DNA from: Streptomyces sp. AA1529
Lineage (GTDB): Bacteria > Actinomycetota > Actinomycetes > Streptomycetales > Streptomycetaceae
Reading direction: 5' to 3'
DNA: 64,000 nt
Assembly (NCBI RefSeq): GCF_000280905.1
Contig: NZ_ALAP01000015.1
Location: 62,001-126,000, forward strand
Both the position numbers and the translations under genes were made by a program. The notes under the pieces are model-generated. The model was not told the DNA's origin. It did not search any database and saw nothing but the letters and a program-made list of their open reading frames with translations. The first letter of the stretch is position 1, and the number at the start of each line of letters is the position of its first letter. This document shows, one piece after another, positions 16,656 to 24,825 of the stretch.

Positions 16656-17063
16656 ATGGAGCAGGAGATCCGGGAGATCACGCTGCCGGGCGGGGAGACG
16701 GTGCTGGCCAGGGTGCACGTCCTGGACGACGGGGAAGTGCCGTTGGAGGCCGAGGAGTTCCAGTACGACGACGTGGGCGTGCAGGACATGCTCGTCGCGC
16801 GGGCCCAGCAGCTCAACGAGGTGATCGGCGGAGTGGGCTCCGCGGTGCTCGCCGCCGCCCGGCACGCGCGCCCCGACGAGGTCAGCGCGACGTTCGGCGT
16901 CGAACTCGCCGTCAAGTCCGGCAAGGCCCTGGCCGCGGTCCTCGCCGAGGGCGAGGCCAAGGGTGCTGTCTCCGTCACCCTCACCTGGCGCAAACCCGAA
17001 CCGGCCGCCCCCGGACCGGACTCCGGCGCCGGTGGCGGCGGCACGCCGCCGCAGGACGGGTGA
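16656..17063 (+). CDS. Trypco1 (trypsin co-occurring domain, CU044_2847-type) protein
   Basis: A 135-residue cytoplasmic protein. The N-terminal part IREITLPGGETVLARVHVLDD is followed by a helical segment VQDMLVARAQQLNEVIGG and the diagnostic core ARPDEVSATFGVELAVKSG and KGAVSVTLTWRK, which match the Trypco1 domain found beside trypsin-like proteases in bacterial conflict systems. The last 20 residues are a Gly/Pro tail. Start at 16656 was chosen over 16608 because GAGGGGG sits five bases before it. It is the first gene of the block that continues to 29242; the trypsin-VMAP gene follows after a repeat-rich 500-base gap. Known role: none established; association with the protease is the basis of the domain name. 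Confidence 0.85.
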   Translation: MEQEIREITLPGGETVLARVHVLDDGEVPLEAEEFQYDDVGVQDMLVARAQQLNEVIGGVGSAVLAAARHARPDEVSATFGVELAVKSGKALAAVLAEGEAKGAVSVTLTWRKPEPAAPGPDSGAGGGGTPPQDG

Positions 17064-17265
17064 GTCGGCGTCCGCCGTCCCGGCGGGCGGGAGGCTGGAC
17101 CGGCGGCCTGCCGGGCTCCCCGCGGGAGGGCGCGGGGACCGGCGTGCCCTGGGCGTACGAAGGTGTGGAGTCGGCGCACGGCGATTGACGCGCCCCGGCG
17201 TCGACGTCCCCGCGCGCTCCCCGGTCACCACCCGCTGCCAGGGCCGCGCGGACAGGGAGCTGTCC

Positions 17266-17330
17266 GGACCGACGAAGGCCGGACCGACGAAGGCCGGACC
17301 GACGAAGGCCGGACCGACGAAGGCCGGACC
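17266..17330 (+). repeat. 15-bp tandem repeat, four perfect copies
   Basis: The unit GGACCGACGAAGGCC occurs four times without a mismatch at 17266-17325 and a fifth copy degenerates after five bases. It lies in the roughly 500-base gap (17064-17569) between the Trypco1 gene and the protease. Translated, it would give Gly-Pro-Thr-Lys-Ala repeats, but the frame has no start. Confidence 0.9.
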
Positions 17331-17344
17331 GGCGACCGGCGAAT

Positions 17345-17372
17345 GGCGCACGGCGCACGGCGCACGGCGCAC
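17345..17372 (+). repeat. 7-bp tandem repeat, four copies
   Basis: GGCGCAC is repeated four times in direct succession 15 bases after the 15-bp array, and GGCGAAGGG follows twice nearby (about 17385 and 17407). The whole gap 17064-17569 holds no gene I can support; it is repeat-rich and should contain any promoter for the protease gene. Confidence 0.85.
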
Positions 17373-17569
17373 GGCAAGGCCGATCGGCGAAGGGCGACCC
17401 CGCCCGGCGAAGGGTGAGGGCGAACCGGTATCCGGCGGACCGGGGGAGGAGCCACCGTCCCAACCGGCAGCGGAGCCGGGCGGGTTGCGAACCCGCTGCT
17501 CCCGCCTGTCAGTTGCGGCCACTAGCCTGCTGGAGGGCTGCGGGGAACCCGGCGTGGAGGGGGAGCGTT

Positions 17570-17644
17570 GTGACAGGAGTGCGAGCCGCGCGACACGGCG
17601 GTTCACGATTCGGCGTGCTGCCGTGCGCGCCCTGTGCCGTATGA
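17570..17644 (+). CDS. Possible 24-residue leader ORF overlapping the protease start
   Basis: A GTG at 17570 is preceded by a very strong ribosome site (GGAGGGGGAG, five bases away). Its frame runs 24 codons and stops with TGA at 17642-17644, so stop and the downstream ATG at 17641 overlap as ATGA. The protease ATG itself has no ribosome-binding sequence, so its translation may depend on ribosomes finishing this leader. The peptide contains two Cys and several Arg and has no family resemblance. An alternative is a sequencing or true frameshift, with the protease originally starting at 17570. Confidence 0.45.
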   Translation: MTGVRAARHGGSRFGVLPCAPCAV

Positions 17645-19950
17645 ACGCCCCCGCGAACCTCGCAGACTCCGTTCGGACCTCGGTGGTGCGCATCGGGGCA
17701 CCCCCCGAGGGGTACGACGGAAGCAGCGGGACAAGCGGCGACAGCCGTCGCAGCGACAGGAGCCGGCGAGCGTTCTGGGGGAGCGGCTTCTTCGTCGCGC
17801 CCGGATGGGTCCTCACGTGCGCACACGTCCTCGCCAAGGGGGCCGCGCCCGTCTGGAGGGGGGAGCGCGCCATCGGCATCACGATCGGGGACGCCGCGGG
17901 CAGCACGGGCGGCCCCGGCGCCGCGGACGGCACCGGCGGGGGCGGCGGCACCGTCCTCCTCGGAGAGCTGGCCTTCGGACTGCCGCGCCCCGAGGACCCC
18001 CAGGCACCGCCCTCCCCCTGGCCCTTCCCCGATCTGGCGCTGGTGCGGGTGCCGGGCGCCGAGGACGCCGACTGCCTGTGGCTGAGCGACCGTTCCGTGC
18101 TGACCCCCGCGGACATCGGACTGTACGGCTGGGCGCCGGGTGAGGTCCGGGGCGAGCAGATGTTCTTCACCGGGCTGGGGAAGGCCACCGGGGTCGTCGG
18201 CCGCCCGCTCATGCTCAGCGGCGACCAGCTGACCGAGGGCTGCTCCGGCGGGCCCGTGCTCGACCAGCGGCGCGGCACGGTGCTGGGCGTCAGCAAGGGA
18301 GCCGGCCGGCGGCCGGGCACGGGCCTGGCGACGCCCGTCACGGCCCTGCGCCGACTGTGCGACGCGGGCCCGCGCGGCGCCCGGGTGCTGCACGAGGTGC
18401 TCTCCGCACACGACCGGCACCACCTGAGCCGCTACACCGGATTCGGCCACAGCTGGCACCGGCAGCACGCCCGGCTGGGCCCCACCGGCGGCGAGCCCGC
18501 CTACGGATTCACCGTCGACCGGCGCGCGGAGCTGTACGCGCTGTTCGCCGAGGTCGAGCCGCCCACCGGGGCCGGTCAGGTGCTGCAACTGGCCAACGAG
18601 GCCCGGAACATGGTGCTGCGCCGGCCCTACACCCTCCGCGACCACGATCCGCGCTCCTGGCGGGAGGGCGCGGGCCTGCTCTACGACCCGCGGGACCACA
18701 GCACGGCCGAGGAGGAACCGTCCCCGGACCTCGCGCTGGAAGCGGTGGTGCTGTACGCCGCGAAGGTGACGGCCGCGCTCCACCGATCGGGTCCCGGGCG
18801 TACGCCGCGCGCGGTCCGCGCACTGGCCGAGCTGCGCGAGTGGGTGGAGCGCACGGCGCGGACCCTGCTCAACGACGTCATCCGGGCCCAGGTCCCCGGT
18901 GTGCTGGACGGCCACCGCGCGGCCTCCGCGGCGCGCGCCGACGTCCTGGTGGAGATAGAACCGGACATCTACGGTTCCGGCCGGCACGCCTGGCGGGTGG
19001 CGCTGGTGCGCCCGGCCGACAAGGACGACCTCCCCGGCGAGCCCGCCGGCGGAGCCTTCGGACACCTGCCCGACGCGGACCAGGCCGCGGGTGAGGACGG
19101 CGAGCGGGAGGAGCTCACCGTCGAGCAGAGCCGGGAGGACGCGCCGCGCTCCGGCCTGGAGGAAGCGGTGCGCGCCGCGCTGTCCCGGGCGCTCGACCAG
19201 TGCGACGTGGACGACCACCTCGCGGCGGTGGAGTTCATGCTGCCGCGCCCGCTGTTCGACGAGCCGGTGGACGGATGGCGGGCCCGCCCCTACGACCCCG
19301 ACGATCCCTTCAACCCGCACACCATGCCGCTGGGCCAGCGCAGACTCGTCGTCCTGCGCGACCGGACGCGCAAGGACCAGGGCTTCACCCCGGAATGCCG
19401 TACCCGCGCCGCCGCGGTCCTCAGCGGCCCGCTGGAGGCCGTGCCGCTGCGCCGCGAGGTGCCCGGCGCCGGGCACGACGCGCCCGGTCCGGAGAGCGGG
19501 CAGGCCACCTACGGAAGACTGCGCGCGGCGGCGCCCGGTGCGGTGCCGGTCCACTGCGCACGGGTCGGCGGCGGCCCGGGCGCGCGGGCCATGGCGGCGG
19601 CGCTCGGCGCGGGGCACGCGATGGCGCTGTGGCGGCACGGCTGCGGTGACGGCCAGGACCACGACGACTGCGCCGAGTTCCACCGGCGTGCCGCCGAACT
19701 GCTGGCCGAGGCGCACTCCGCGCGGCAGGTCCCGCTGCACATCAGAACCCTGCGCAACCGCAACGCCGAGGCCGCCGATGACCCGGAGGAGTCAACAGGC
19801 GTCAACAGCGCGCCAATTGATCCCTCGTCGGCCTGGGCACGGCATATCGTCCTGCTCTACGATCCGCCCCACAGGACCTCGGGGGACGGACCGTTGCGCG
19901 AACCACCGCTCATGCCCAGGCCGCCGACAGCGTTGAGGAGCACACCGTGA
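17641..19950 (+). CDS. Trypsin-like protease fused to VMAP-M and VMAP-C domains
   Basis: A 769-residue three-part protein. Residues about 1-230 are a trypsin-like serine protease with all triad residues: His62 in TCAHVLA, Asp131 in PFPDLALVRV and Ser202 in TEGCSGGPV. No signal peptide is present, so it acts in the cytoplasm. The middle (about 240-430) is helical and resembles VMAP-M. Residues about 430-765 match VMAP-C, with LVEIEPDIYGSGRHAWRV, VEFMLPRPLFDEPVDGW and a terminal ARHIVLLYDPP. VMAP proteins link a vWA protein and a MoxR ATPase in ternary conflict systems; here the protease would be the effector. Its last codons overlap the moxR start (GTGA). Start choice is discussed under the leader ORF. 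Confidence 0.85.
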   Translation: MNAPANLADSVRTSVVRIGAPPEGYDGSSGTSGDSRRSDRSRRAFWGSGFFVAPGWVLTCAHVLAKGAAPVWRGERAIGITIGDAAGSTGGPGAADGTGGGGGTVLLGELAFGLPRPEDPQAPPSPWPFPDLALVRVPGAEDADCLWLSDRSVLTPADIGLYGWAPGEVRGEQMFFTGLGKATGVVGRPLMLSGDQLTEGCSGGPVLDQRRGTVLGVSKGAGRRPGTGLATPVTALRRLCDAGPRGARVLHEVLSAHDRHHLSRYTGFGHSWHRQHARLGPTGGEPAYGFTVDRRAELYALFAEVEPPTGAGQVLQLANEARNMVLRRPYTLRDHDPRSWREGAGLLYDPRDHSTAEEEPSPDLALEAVVLYAAKVTAALHRSGPGRTPRAVRALAELREWVERTARTLLNDVIRAQVPGVLDGHRAASAARADVLVEIEPDIYGSGRHAWRVALVRPADKDDLPGEPAGGAFGHLPDADQAAGEDGEREELTVEQSREDAPRSGLEEAVRAALSRALDQCDVDDHLAAVEFMLPRPLFDEPVDGWRARPYDPDDPFNPHTMPLGQRRLVVLRDRTRKDQGFTPECRTRAAAVLSGPLEAVPLRREVPGAGHDAPGPESGQATYGRLRAAAPGAVPVHCARVGGGPGARAMAAALGAGHAMALWRHGCGDGQDHDDCAEFHRRAAELLAEAHSARQVPLHIRTLRNRNAEAADDPEESTGVNSAPIDPSSAWARHIVLLYDPPHRTSGDGPLREPPLMPRPPTALRSTP

Positions 19951-21002
19951 GCGATTGGCGCATCTACCGCGGTGCGGGGGTGCCGCACGAGGCTGTGCGC
20001 GAGCTGCCCGACCCGCCGCCCTGGCGGGACTTCACCGGCGCCGGCACCGGCCCGGACTCCCCGGACGGCGGGGACGGTCCGGAGGGCGCCGACACCGCCC
20101 GGCGGCTGGGGGCCCGGCGCCGCCTGGTGGAGAGCCTCCATCCGCGCCCCGAGGAGGTCGAGGCCGTCAACGCGGCGCTGTACCTGCGCCGTCCGCTGCT
20201 GGTCACCGGCAATCCCGGCACCGGGAAGTCCACCCTCGCGCACGCGGTCGCACACGAGCTGGGCCTGGGCAGAGTGCTGCGCTGGCCCATCGTCAGCCGC
20301 ACCACCCTGCAGGACGGCCTCTACCACTACGACGCCATCGGCCGGCTGCAGGACGTCCAACTGGACCGCGCGGTGGCCGGGGACGGCACTCCGTCCGCCC
20401 GCCCGCCGATCGGGTCCTACCTGCGGCTCGGCCCGCTCGGTACGGCGCTGTTGCCCGCGCGCCCCGCCGAGCCGGGCGGGGTCCCGCTGCCCCGGGTGCT
20501 GCTCGTCGACGAGTTGGACAAGAGCGACATCGACCTGCCCAGCGATCTGCTGAACGTCCTGGAGGACGGCGAGTTCACCCTTCCCGAACTGGAGCGCATC
20601 GCCGACCGCGAGCCGGTCACCGAGGTGCTGACGGCGGACGGCGACCGGGCCCGGATCGAGGGCGGCCGGGTGCGCTGCACCGCCTTCCCGTTCATCGTGC
20701 TCACCTCCAACGGAGAGCGGGACTTCCCGGCCGCGCTGCTGCGCCGCTGCATCCAGCTCGACCTCAAACCGCCCGGCGACGAGCAGCTCGCCGCGATGGT
20801 CCTCGCGCACCTGGGAGAGGAGGCGCTGGAGGACGGCGCCGAACTGGTCCAGCGGTTCCTGCGGCGCCAGCCGGGCCAGGTCATCGCCACCGACCAGCTC
20901 CTCAACGCCCTGTTCCTCACCCAGCACGCCTCCGGCGTCGAGCGGGTCTCCCGCGACCGGCTCGCCGAGATGCTGCTGCGGCCGCTCGACCGCCCGAGGT
21001 GA
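19947..21002 (+). CDS. MoxR-family AAA+ ATPase
   Basis: A 351-residue AAA+ protein. Walker A is GNPGTGKST (residues about 88-96), Walker B VLLVDELDKSD (about 185), sensor 1 IVLTSNGERDFP and the arginine-finger region ALLRRCIQLDL. After residue 295 a small helical lid with RVSRDRLAEMLLRPL ends the protein. About 70 residues precede the core, more than in plain MoxR. MoxR ATPases are thought to remodel or load vWA partners; here the neighbours are the VMAP protease, overlapping by four bases, and the vWA-like SAV_2336 protein seven bases downstream, so the three are co-translated. Confidence 0.92.
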   Translation: MSDWRIYRGAGVPHEAVRELPDPPPWRDFTGAGTGPDSPDGGDGPEGADTARRLGARRRLVESLHPRPEEVEAVNAALYLRRPLLVTGNPGTGKSTLAHAVAHELGLGRVLRWPIVSRTTLQDGLYHYDAIGRLQDVQLDRAVAGDGTPSARPPIGSYLRLGPLGTALLPARPAEPGGVPLPRVLLVDELDKSDIDLPSDLLNVLEDGEFTLPELERIADREPVTEVLTADGDRARIEGGRVRCTAFPFIVLTSNGERDFPAALLRRCIQLDLKPPGDEQLAAMVLAHLGEEALEDGAELVQRFLRRQPGQVIATDQLLNALFLTQHASGVERVSRDRLAEMLLRPLDRPR

Positions 21003-21009
21003 CCGTGAC

Positions 21010-24000
21010 ATGAGTGCGGCGTCGACCCCGCCGCGGCGGCCTCCGGGCAGCGGCCGGGAGTCCACCGCGGACCCGGGGCCCGCGCAGCGGTACCGGCAGG
21101 ACGTCACGGAACTGGTGGCACGGCTGCGTGCCGCGGGCCGGGAGCCGGGGTCCGAGGAGCTCGCCGAGGCACTGTGGCTCGCCCGCTTCGCCTCGGGCGG
21201 CGCTGCACGGGAACCCGACGCGGACTCCACCGGCCCCCGCTACCAAGGGAGCCGGACGCCGCAGCCGGAGCCTCCCATGCCCCCAGTCGAGGACCACGAC
21301 GCCGACGAACCCGCCGACGCCGCCCCGGTCCAGGAGCGCACCGCCCCGGTCTCGCTGTTCGCGCCGCGCCGGCACGGCGGGGCCCCGCCGGCCGGCTTCC
21401 CGGTGCGGGCGCCCGCGGCGGGGGCGCTGTCCGGACTGCTGGAACTGCAGCACGCGCTGCGCCCGCTGCACGGCTACCGGCCGCCGCTGCCCCCGGCCAC
21501 CGGCGCGCTGGACGAGGCGGCCACTGCCGATCTGAGCGCCCGCTCCACCACCGTGCTGCCCGTCTTCGGCACCGAGCAACGCCGCTACAGCGAGATCCAG
21601 CTCCTCATGGACGCCTCACCCACCGCGTCGGTGTGGCAGCCCACCCTGGAGCGGCTGCGCCAGACCTTCGAGCAGCTCGGCGCCTTCCGCGACGTCCAGG
21701 TCCGCTATCTGCACCGCGCCCCGGACGGAGCCCCGCTCATCGGCACCGGTCCCGCCGACGGGACCGCGCGGCTGCGCCCCGCCGACGAGTACCGCGACAC
21801 CACCGGGCGGCGGCTCACCCTCGTGGTCAGCGACTGCGTCGGCGCGCTGTGGCAGGACGGCCGCGCGCAACGCCTGCTGCACCACTGGTCCGGGCGCTCC
21901 CCGCTGGCCGTGGTGCAGCCGCTGCCGCCCCGGCTGTGGCCGCGTACCGCGCTGCCGGCCGAACCCGGCCTGCTGCTGCGCGAGCGCGGAGCCGGCGGGC
22001 GCGTCACCTTCGAACCGGACAGTTTCGCCGCGCCCGAGCAGGACGACGCGGTGCCGGTGCCGGTGCTGCTGCCCACACCCGAGGCGCTGGGCAACTGGGC
22101 GCGGCTGCTGGGCACCGAGAGCGAGCGGGCGGTCGCCGGTGCCGCCGCCTGGGTGCTGCCCCGGCACCCGGCGATGCCCGCGCCGCGCACCTCCCCGGGC
22201 GGCGTACCGGCCCGCACCCTGCTGCGCGAGTTCCGCAACAGCGCCTCACCCGGCGCCCTCGACCTGGCCGTCCACCTGGCGGTGGTGCCGCTGCTGCTGC
22301 CGGTCATCCACCTGGTGCAGGAGGCGATGCTGCCCGACACGGGGTCGATGGAGCTGGCCGAAGTGCTGCTGTCCGGCCTGCTGACCCGGCTGCCGGAGGA
22401 TGACGGCCCGCACAGCCGCGGGGAGGCGGCCGACGGCCGCGGAGAACCGTCCGGGCCGCGCTACGCGTTCGCGCCGGGCGTCCGCGAGCTGCTGCTGCAG
22501 TCGCTCGACCAGGGCGCCGCCGTCCTCATCCTCAAACATCTGTCCGGCTACGTGGCGCAGCGCTTCGGCAAGGGCACCCGCAACTTCGCCGCCGTGGCCG
22601 TCGCCCAGCTCTCCGGCCGCACCGGCCCGGCCCAGCCGGTCCGGTCCTCCGGAGGACCCGCGGAGGAGGCCGCCGGGCCCGACGAGGCCGAGGACGGGGA
22701 CGAGATGTTCGCGACGATCCCCGCCGAAGTGGTCCGCTTCTACCTTCCCGAACAGACCGCGGTCGACCAGGTGGCCGAGACCGAGCGGCTGCTGCGCCGC
22801 TGGCGCGACCAGGGCGACATCCAACTCCTGCACCGCGCCCGCTCGGTGGGCGAGACCGCCCGCACCGCCGACCACGACAGCCTCCGCGCCCGGCTGGCCC
22901 TGGGCCGGGTGCTGCACGCCCTCGCCGGCACGGCCTCCGTGCGCCGCAGCCCGCAGGGCCCCGAGCCGTTGCTCCGGGAGGCAGCCGAACTGCTGACCGG
23001 CGACGCCCCCGGCACACTGCTGGAGCGCGCCGGTGTGGAGTACTCGCTGTGGCAGGCACGCGGCGCGCAGGCGGAGCCCGACCCGGCCGGCACCCGGCAC
23101 CTGCTGCGCGCCGAGGGGCTCCTGCGCTCGCTGGCCGGACGCACCACGGCGACCGGCCGGGACACGACGGACCCGTCGCTCCCGCCGGACGCCGAGCGCA
23201 CCCGTAGACTCCGGCTGGGCCGGGTGCTGCTCGCCCTGGCCCGGACCGCGCCCGAACACCGTCACCGGGCGGCCGCCGAGGCCGCCGGCGAACTCCGCGA
23301 AGCGAGCGACATGCTGGCAGACCGCGCCCCCGGGTCCCCCGAGCCCTCCGGTGCCCCCACGACCTCCGAACCCCGGCCCGCGGCGGTGCCCGGACAGCAC
23401 CCGGAGGAGCACCGGGCGCAGCACTGCGGGGCTCTTCTCGACCTGGCGGCCGCCCTGCGGCTGAGCGGCGCCCCGCGGCAGGAACGCCTCGACGTGCTGA
23501 CGCGTGCCGGGAGTCTGGCCGGGGAGCACTCCGGACTGCGGCTGCGCTGCGTCCGCGAGCGTGCCCGGGTGCTGCGCGAGACCGGGGACCTGGAGGCGGC
23601 GAACGCGGCGTACGCGGAAGCCGAACAGCTGTCCGACCGGGACAGCGCGCAGCGCGGCGACCTGCTCGTCGAGTGGGGCGAGATGCTGTTCACCGAGATC
23701 GGTGCCCTCGCACGCGCGGAGGGCCCGCTGCGTGAGGCCCTCACCCGCGCCCCCTCCGGCAGCCCCACCGTGGCCAGGGCCGGGCTGCTGCTGGGCCGCC
23801 TCCTGCTGCTCCGCTACGAACGCGAGAGCTTCCTGCCCGACCTCTACGAGGGATGCCACCTGCTGGAGCAGGCCGCCCGCCAGAGCCCGGAGGCCGGGAG
23901 CCGCGCACAGGCGTGGCTGCGCCTGGCCGCGGCGCGTGCGCACTTCCCCGCGGGCGCTCCCGAGGCCCAGCAGGCGGCCGGCGAGTACGGCAGAGCACTG

Positions 24001-24219
24001 GAGGAGCTGTCCGGTACGCGTACGGGCGGCTCCCTCACCGCGGCCAGGGCCCTGCACGGGCGGGCCGAGTTCCACCGCGCCCAGGGGCGCACCGCGGAGG
24101 CGCTGGCCGACTACCGCGCCGCGGAGGCCGAGTGGCAGCTGCTGGCCGGTCACCTCGCGGACATCCCCTGGGCCGAGGTACGCGCCACCCGGGAGCGGAT
24201 GGCCGAACTGCCGGGGTGA
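21010..24219 (+). CDS. SAV_2336-type vWA-like protein with TPR region
   Basis: A 1069-residue cytoplasmic protein. Residues about 25-65 form a small N-terminal helical domain (YRQDVTELVARLRAAGRE, ELAEALWLARF), followed by a Pro-rich linker. From about 190 a vWA-like fold starts with SEIQLLMDASPTASVW; Asp201, Ser203 and Thr205 recall a MIDAS D-x-S-x-S/T motif. The next domain (about 370-560) contains LLREFRNSASPGALDLAVHL and VRELLLQSLDQGAAVLIL, as in the SAV_2336 family. Residues about 590-1060 are TPR-like helical repeats (RLALGRVLHALAG, RALHGRAEFHRAQGRTAEAL). It is the presumed vWA or sensor partner of the MoxR-VMAP pair, separated from moxR by seven bases. Function experimentally unknown. 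Confidence 0.82.
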   Translation: MSAASTPPRRPPGSGRESTADPGPAQRYRQDVTELVARLRAAGREPGSEELAEALWLARFASGGAAREPDADSTGPRYQGSRTPQPEPPMPPVEDHDADEPADAAPVQERTAPVSLFAPRRHGGAPPAGFPVRAPAAGALSGLLELQHALRPLHGYRPPLPPATGALDEAATADLSARSTTVLPVFGTEQRRYSEIQLLMDASPTASVWQPTLERLRQTFEQLGAFRDVQVRYLHRAPDGAPLIGTGPADGTARLRPADEYRDTTGRRLTLVVSDCVGALWQDGRAQRLLHHWSGRSPLAVVQPLPPRLWPRTALPAEPGLLLRERGAGGRVTFEPDSFAAPEQDDAVPVPVLLPTPEALGNWARLLGTESERAVAGAAAWVLPRHPAMPAPRTSPGGVPARTLLREFRNSASPGALDLAVHLAVVPLLLPVIHLVQEAMLPDTGSMELAEVLLSGLLTRLPEDDGPHSRGEAADGRGEPSGPRYAFAPGVRELLLQSLDQGAAVLILKHLSGYVAQRFGKGTRNFAAVAVAQLSGRTGPAQPVRSSGGPAEEAAGPDEAEDGDEMFATIPAEVVRFYLPEQTAVDQVAETERLLRRWRDQGDIQLLHRARSVGETARTADHDSLRARLALGRVLHALAGTASVRRSPQGPEPLLREAAELLTGDAPGTLLERAGVEYSLWQARGAQAEPDPAGTRHLLRAEGLLRSLAGRTTATGRDTTDPSLPPDAERTRRLRLGRVLLALARTAPEHRHRAAAEAAGELREASDMLADRAPGSPEPSGAPTTSEPRPAAVPGQHPEEHRAQHCGALLDLAAALRLSGAPRQERLDVLTRAGSLAGEHSGLRLRCVRERARVLRETGDLEAANAAYAEAEQLSDRDSAQRGDLLVEWGEMLFTEIGALARAEGPLREALTRAPSGSPTVARAGLLLGRLLLLRYERESFLPDLYEGCHLLEQAARQSPEAGSRAQAWLRLAAARAHFPAGAPEAQQAAGEYGRALEELSGTRTGGSLTAARALHGRAEFHRAQGRTAEALADYRAAEAEWQLLAGHLADIPWAEVRATRERMAELPG

Positions 24220-24462
24220 CGGGGCCCGGCCCGGCCGGGTACGGCGGGCGGGCACGGCCGGAGCGGCGACGACGGACCGAGGGGCGAAGGACCGGCAGAC
24301 CCGGAAGCGAAGGGGGACGAACCGATGCGGTGCACGGGGGAGGACGAGGACCGGCCGAATGCAAGGACGGCGCGGCGCGCGCGGGTTTCCGGCTATCCGC
24401 CTCGGGAAAGAGACAGCAGCCGTGTCACGACCCCGGAGCGGGGCCCCAGGGAGGAGAAGAGC

Positions 24463-24825
24463 GTGCCGAAGCGGACCGAGGGCACCGTCCGCAGCCCGGG
24501 CCGCCGGCCCGCTGCCGCACCGCAGCCGCCCCTGCCCGATCTGACGGGTGTGACCCTGCGCGCCCTTCGGACCTGCGACGATCCAGCCGTCACCGCCGCG
24601 GTGGAGAGCACGCTGCACGCTCCCGAGGAACTGTCACGGGTGTGGCGCTCGTCCGGCACCCAAGGCGGCCAGGTCGAGCGGCGGCACTCCGGCACCCCGC
24701 AGGTGAACACCCCGAGGACAGGTCGGAAACGGGGCGCGATCCGGTCAACCTCCGGCCCGGTCCACGGCGTCTCCGACCCGCCCGCGGGCCCGGGAGACGG
24801 CGTGGGCCGCCATGAACCCTCTTGA
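24463..24825 (+). CDS. FxsA-like small precursor protein with divergent C-terminus
   Basis: A 120-residue protein starting at GTG 24463 with GGAGG-type site upstream (AGGAGAAGAGC). After a basic 23-residue lead, LPDLTGVTLRALR (24-36) and then DDPAVTAAVESTL and APEELSRVW match the conserved body of FxSxx-COOH peptide precursors (FxsA). In that family the chain ends in F-x-S-x-x. Here the aligned position reads W61-R62-S63-S64-G65 and the frame continues for 55 more residues rich in Gly, Ser, Arg and Pro. It overlaps the HExxH gene by 14 bases. Either this is a truncated-function relic, a W-x-S variant whose tail is removed (perhaps by the neighbouring protease), or a new subfamily. A longer frame from 24325 has no ribosome site. 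Confidence 0.6.
   Translation: MPKRTEGTVRSPGRRPAAAPQPPLPDLTGVTLRALRTCDDPAVTAAVESTLHAPEELSRVWRSSGTQGGQVERRHSGTPQVNTPRTGRKRGAIRSTSGPVHGVSDPPAGPGDGVGRHEPS

Noticed and set aside
17266..17372. CRISPR array.
   Set aside because: The repeats are contiguous without spacers and the units are 15 and 7 bases.
24463..24825. A frameshift hiding a normal F-x-S-x-x terminus in the FxsA-like gene.
   Set aside because: All three frames after the conserved body were read; none yields Phe-x-Ser followed by a stop within 60 codons.
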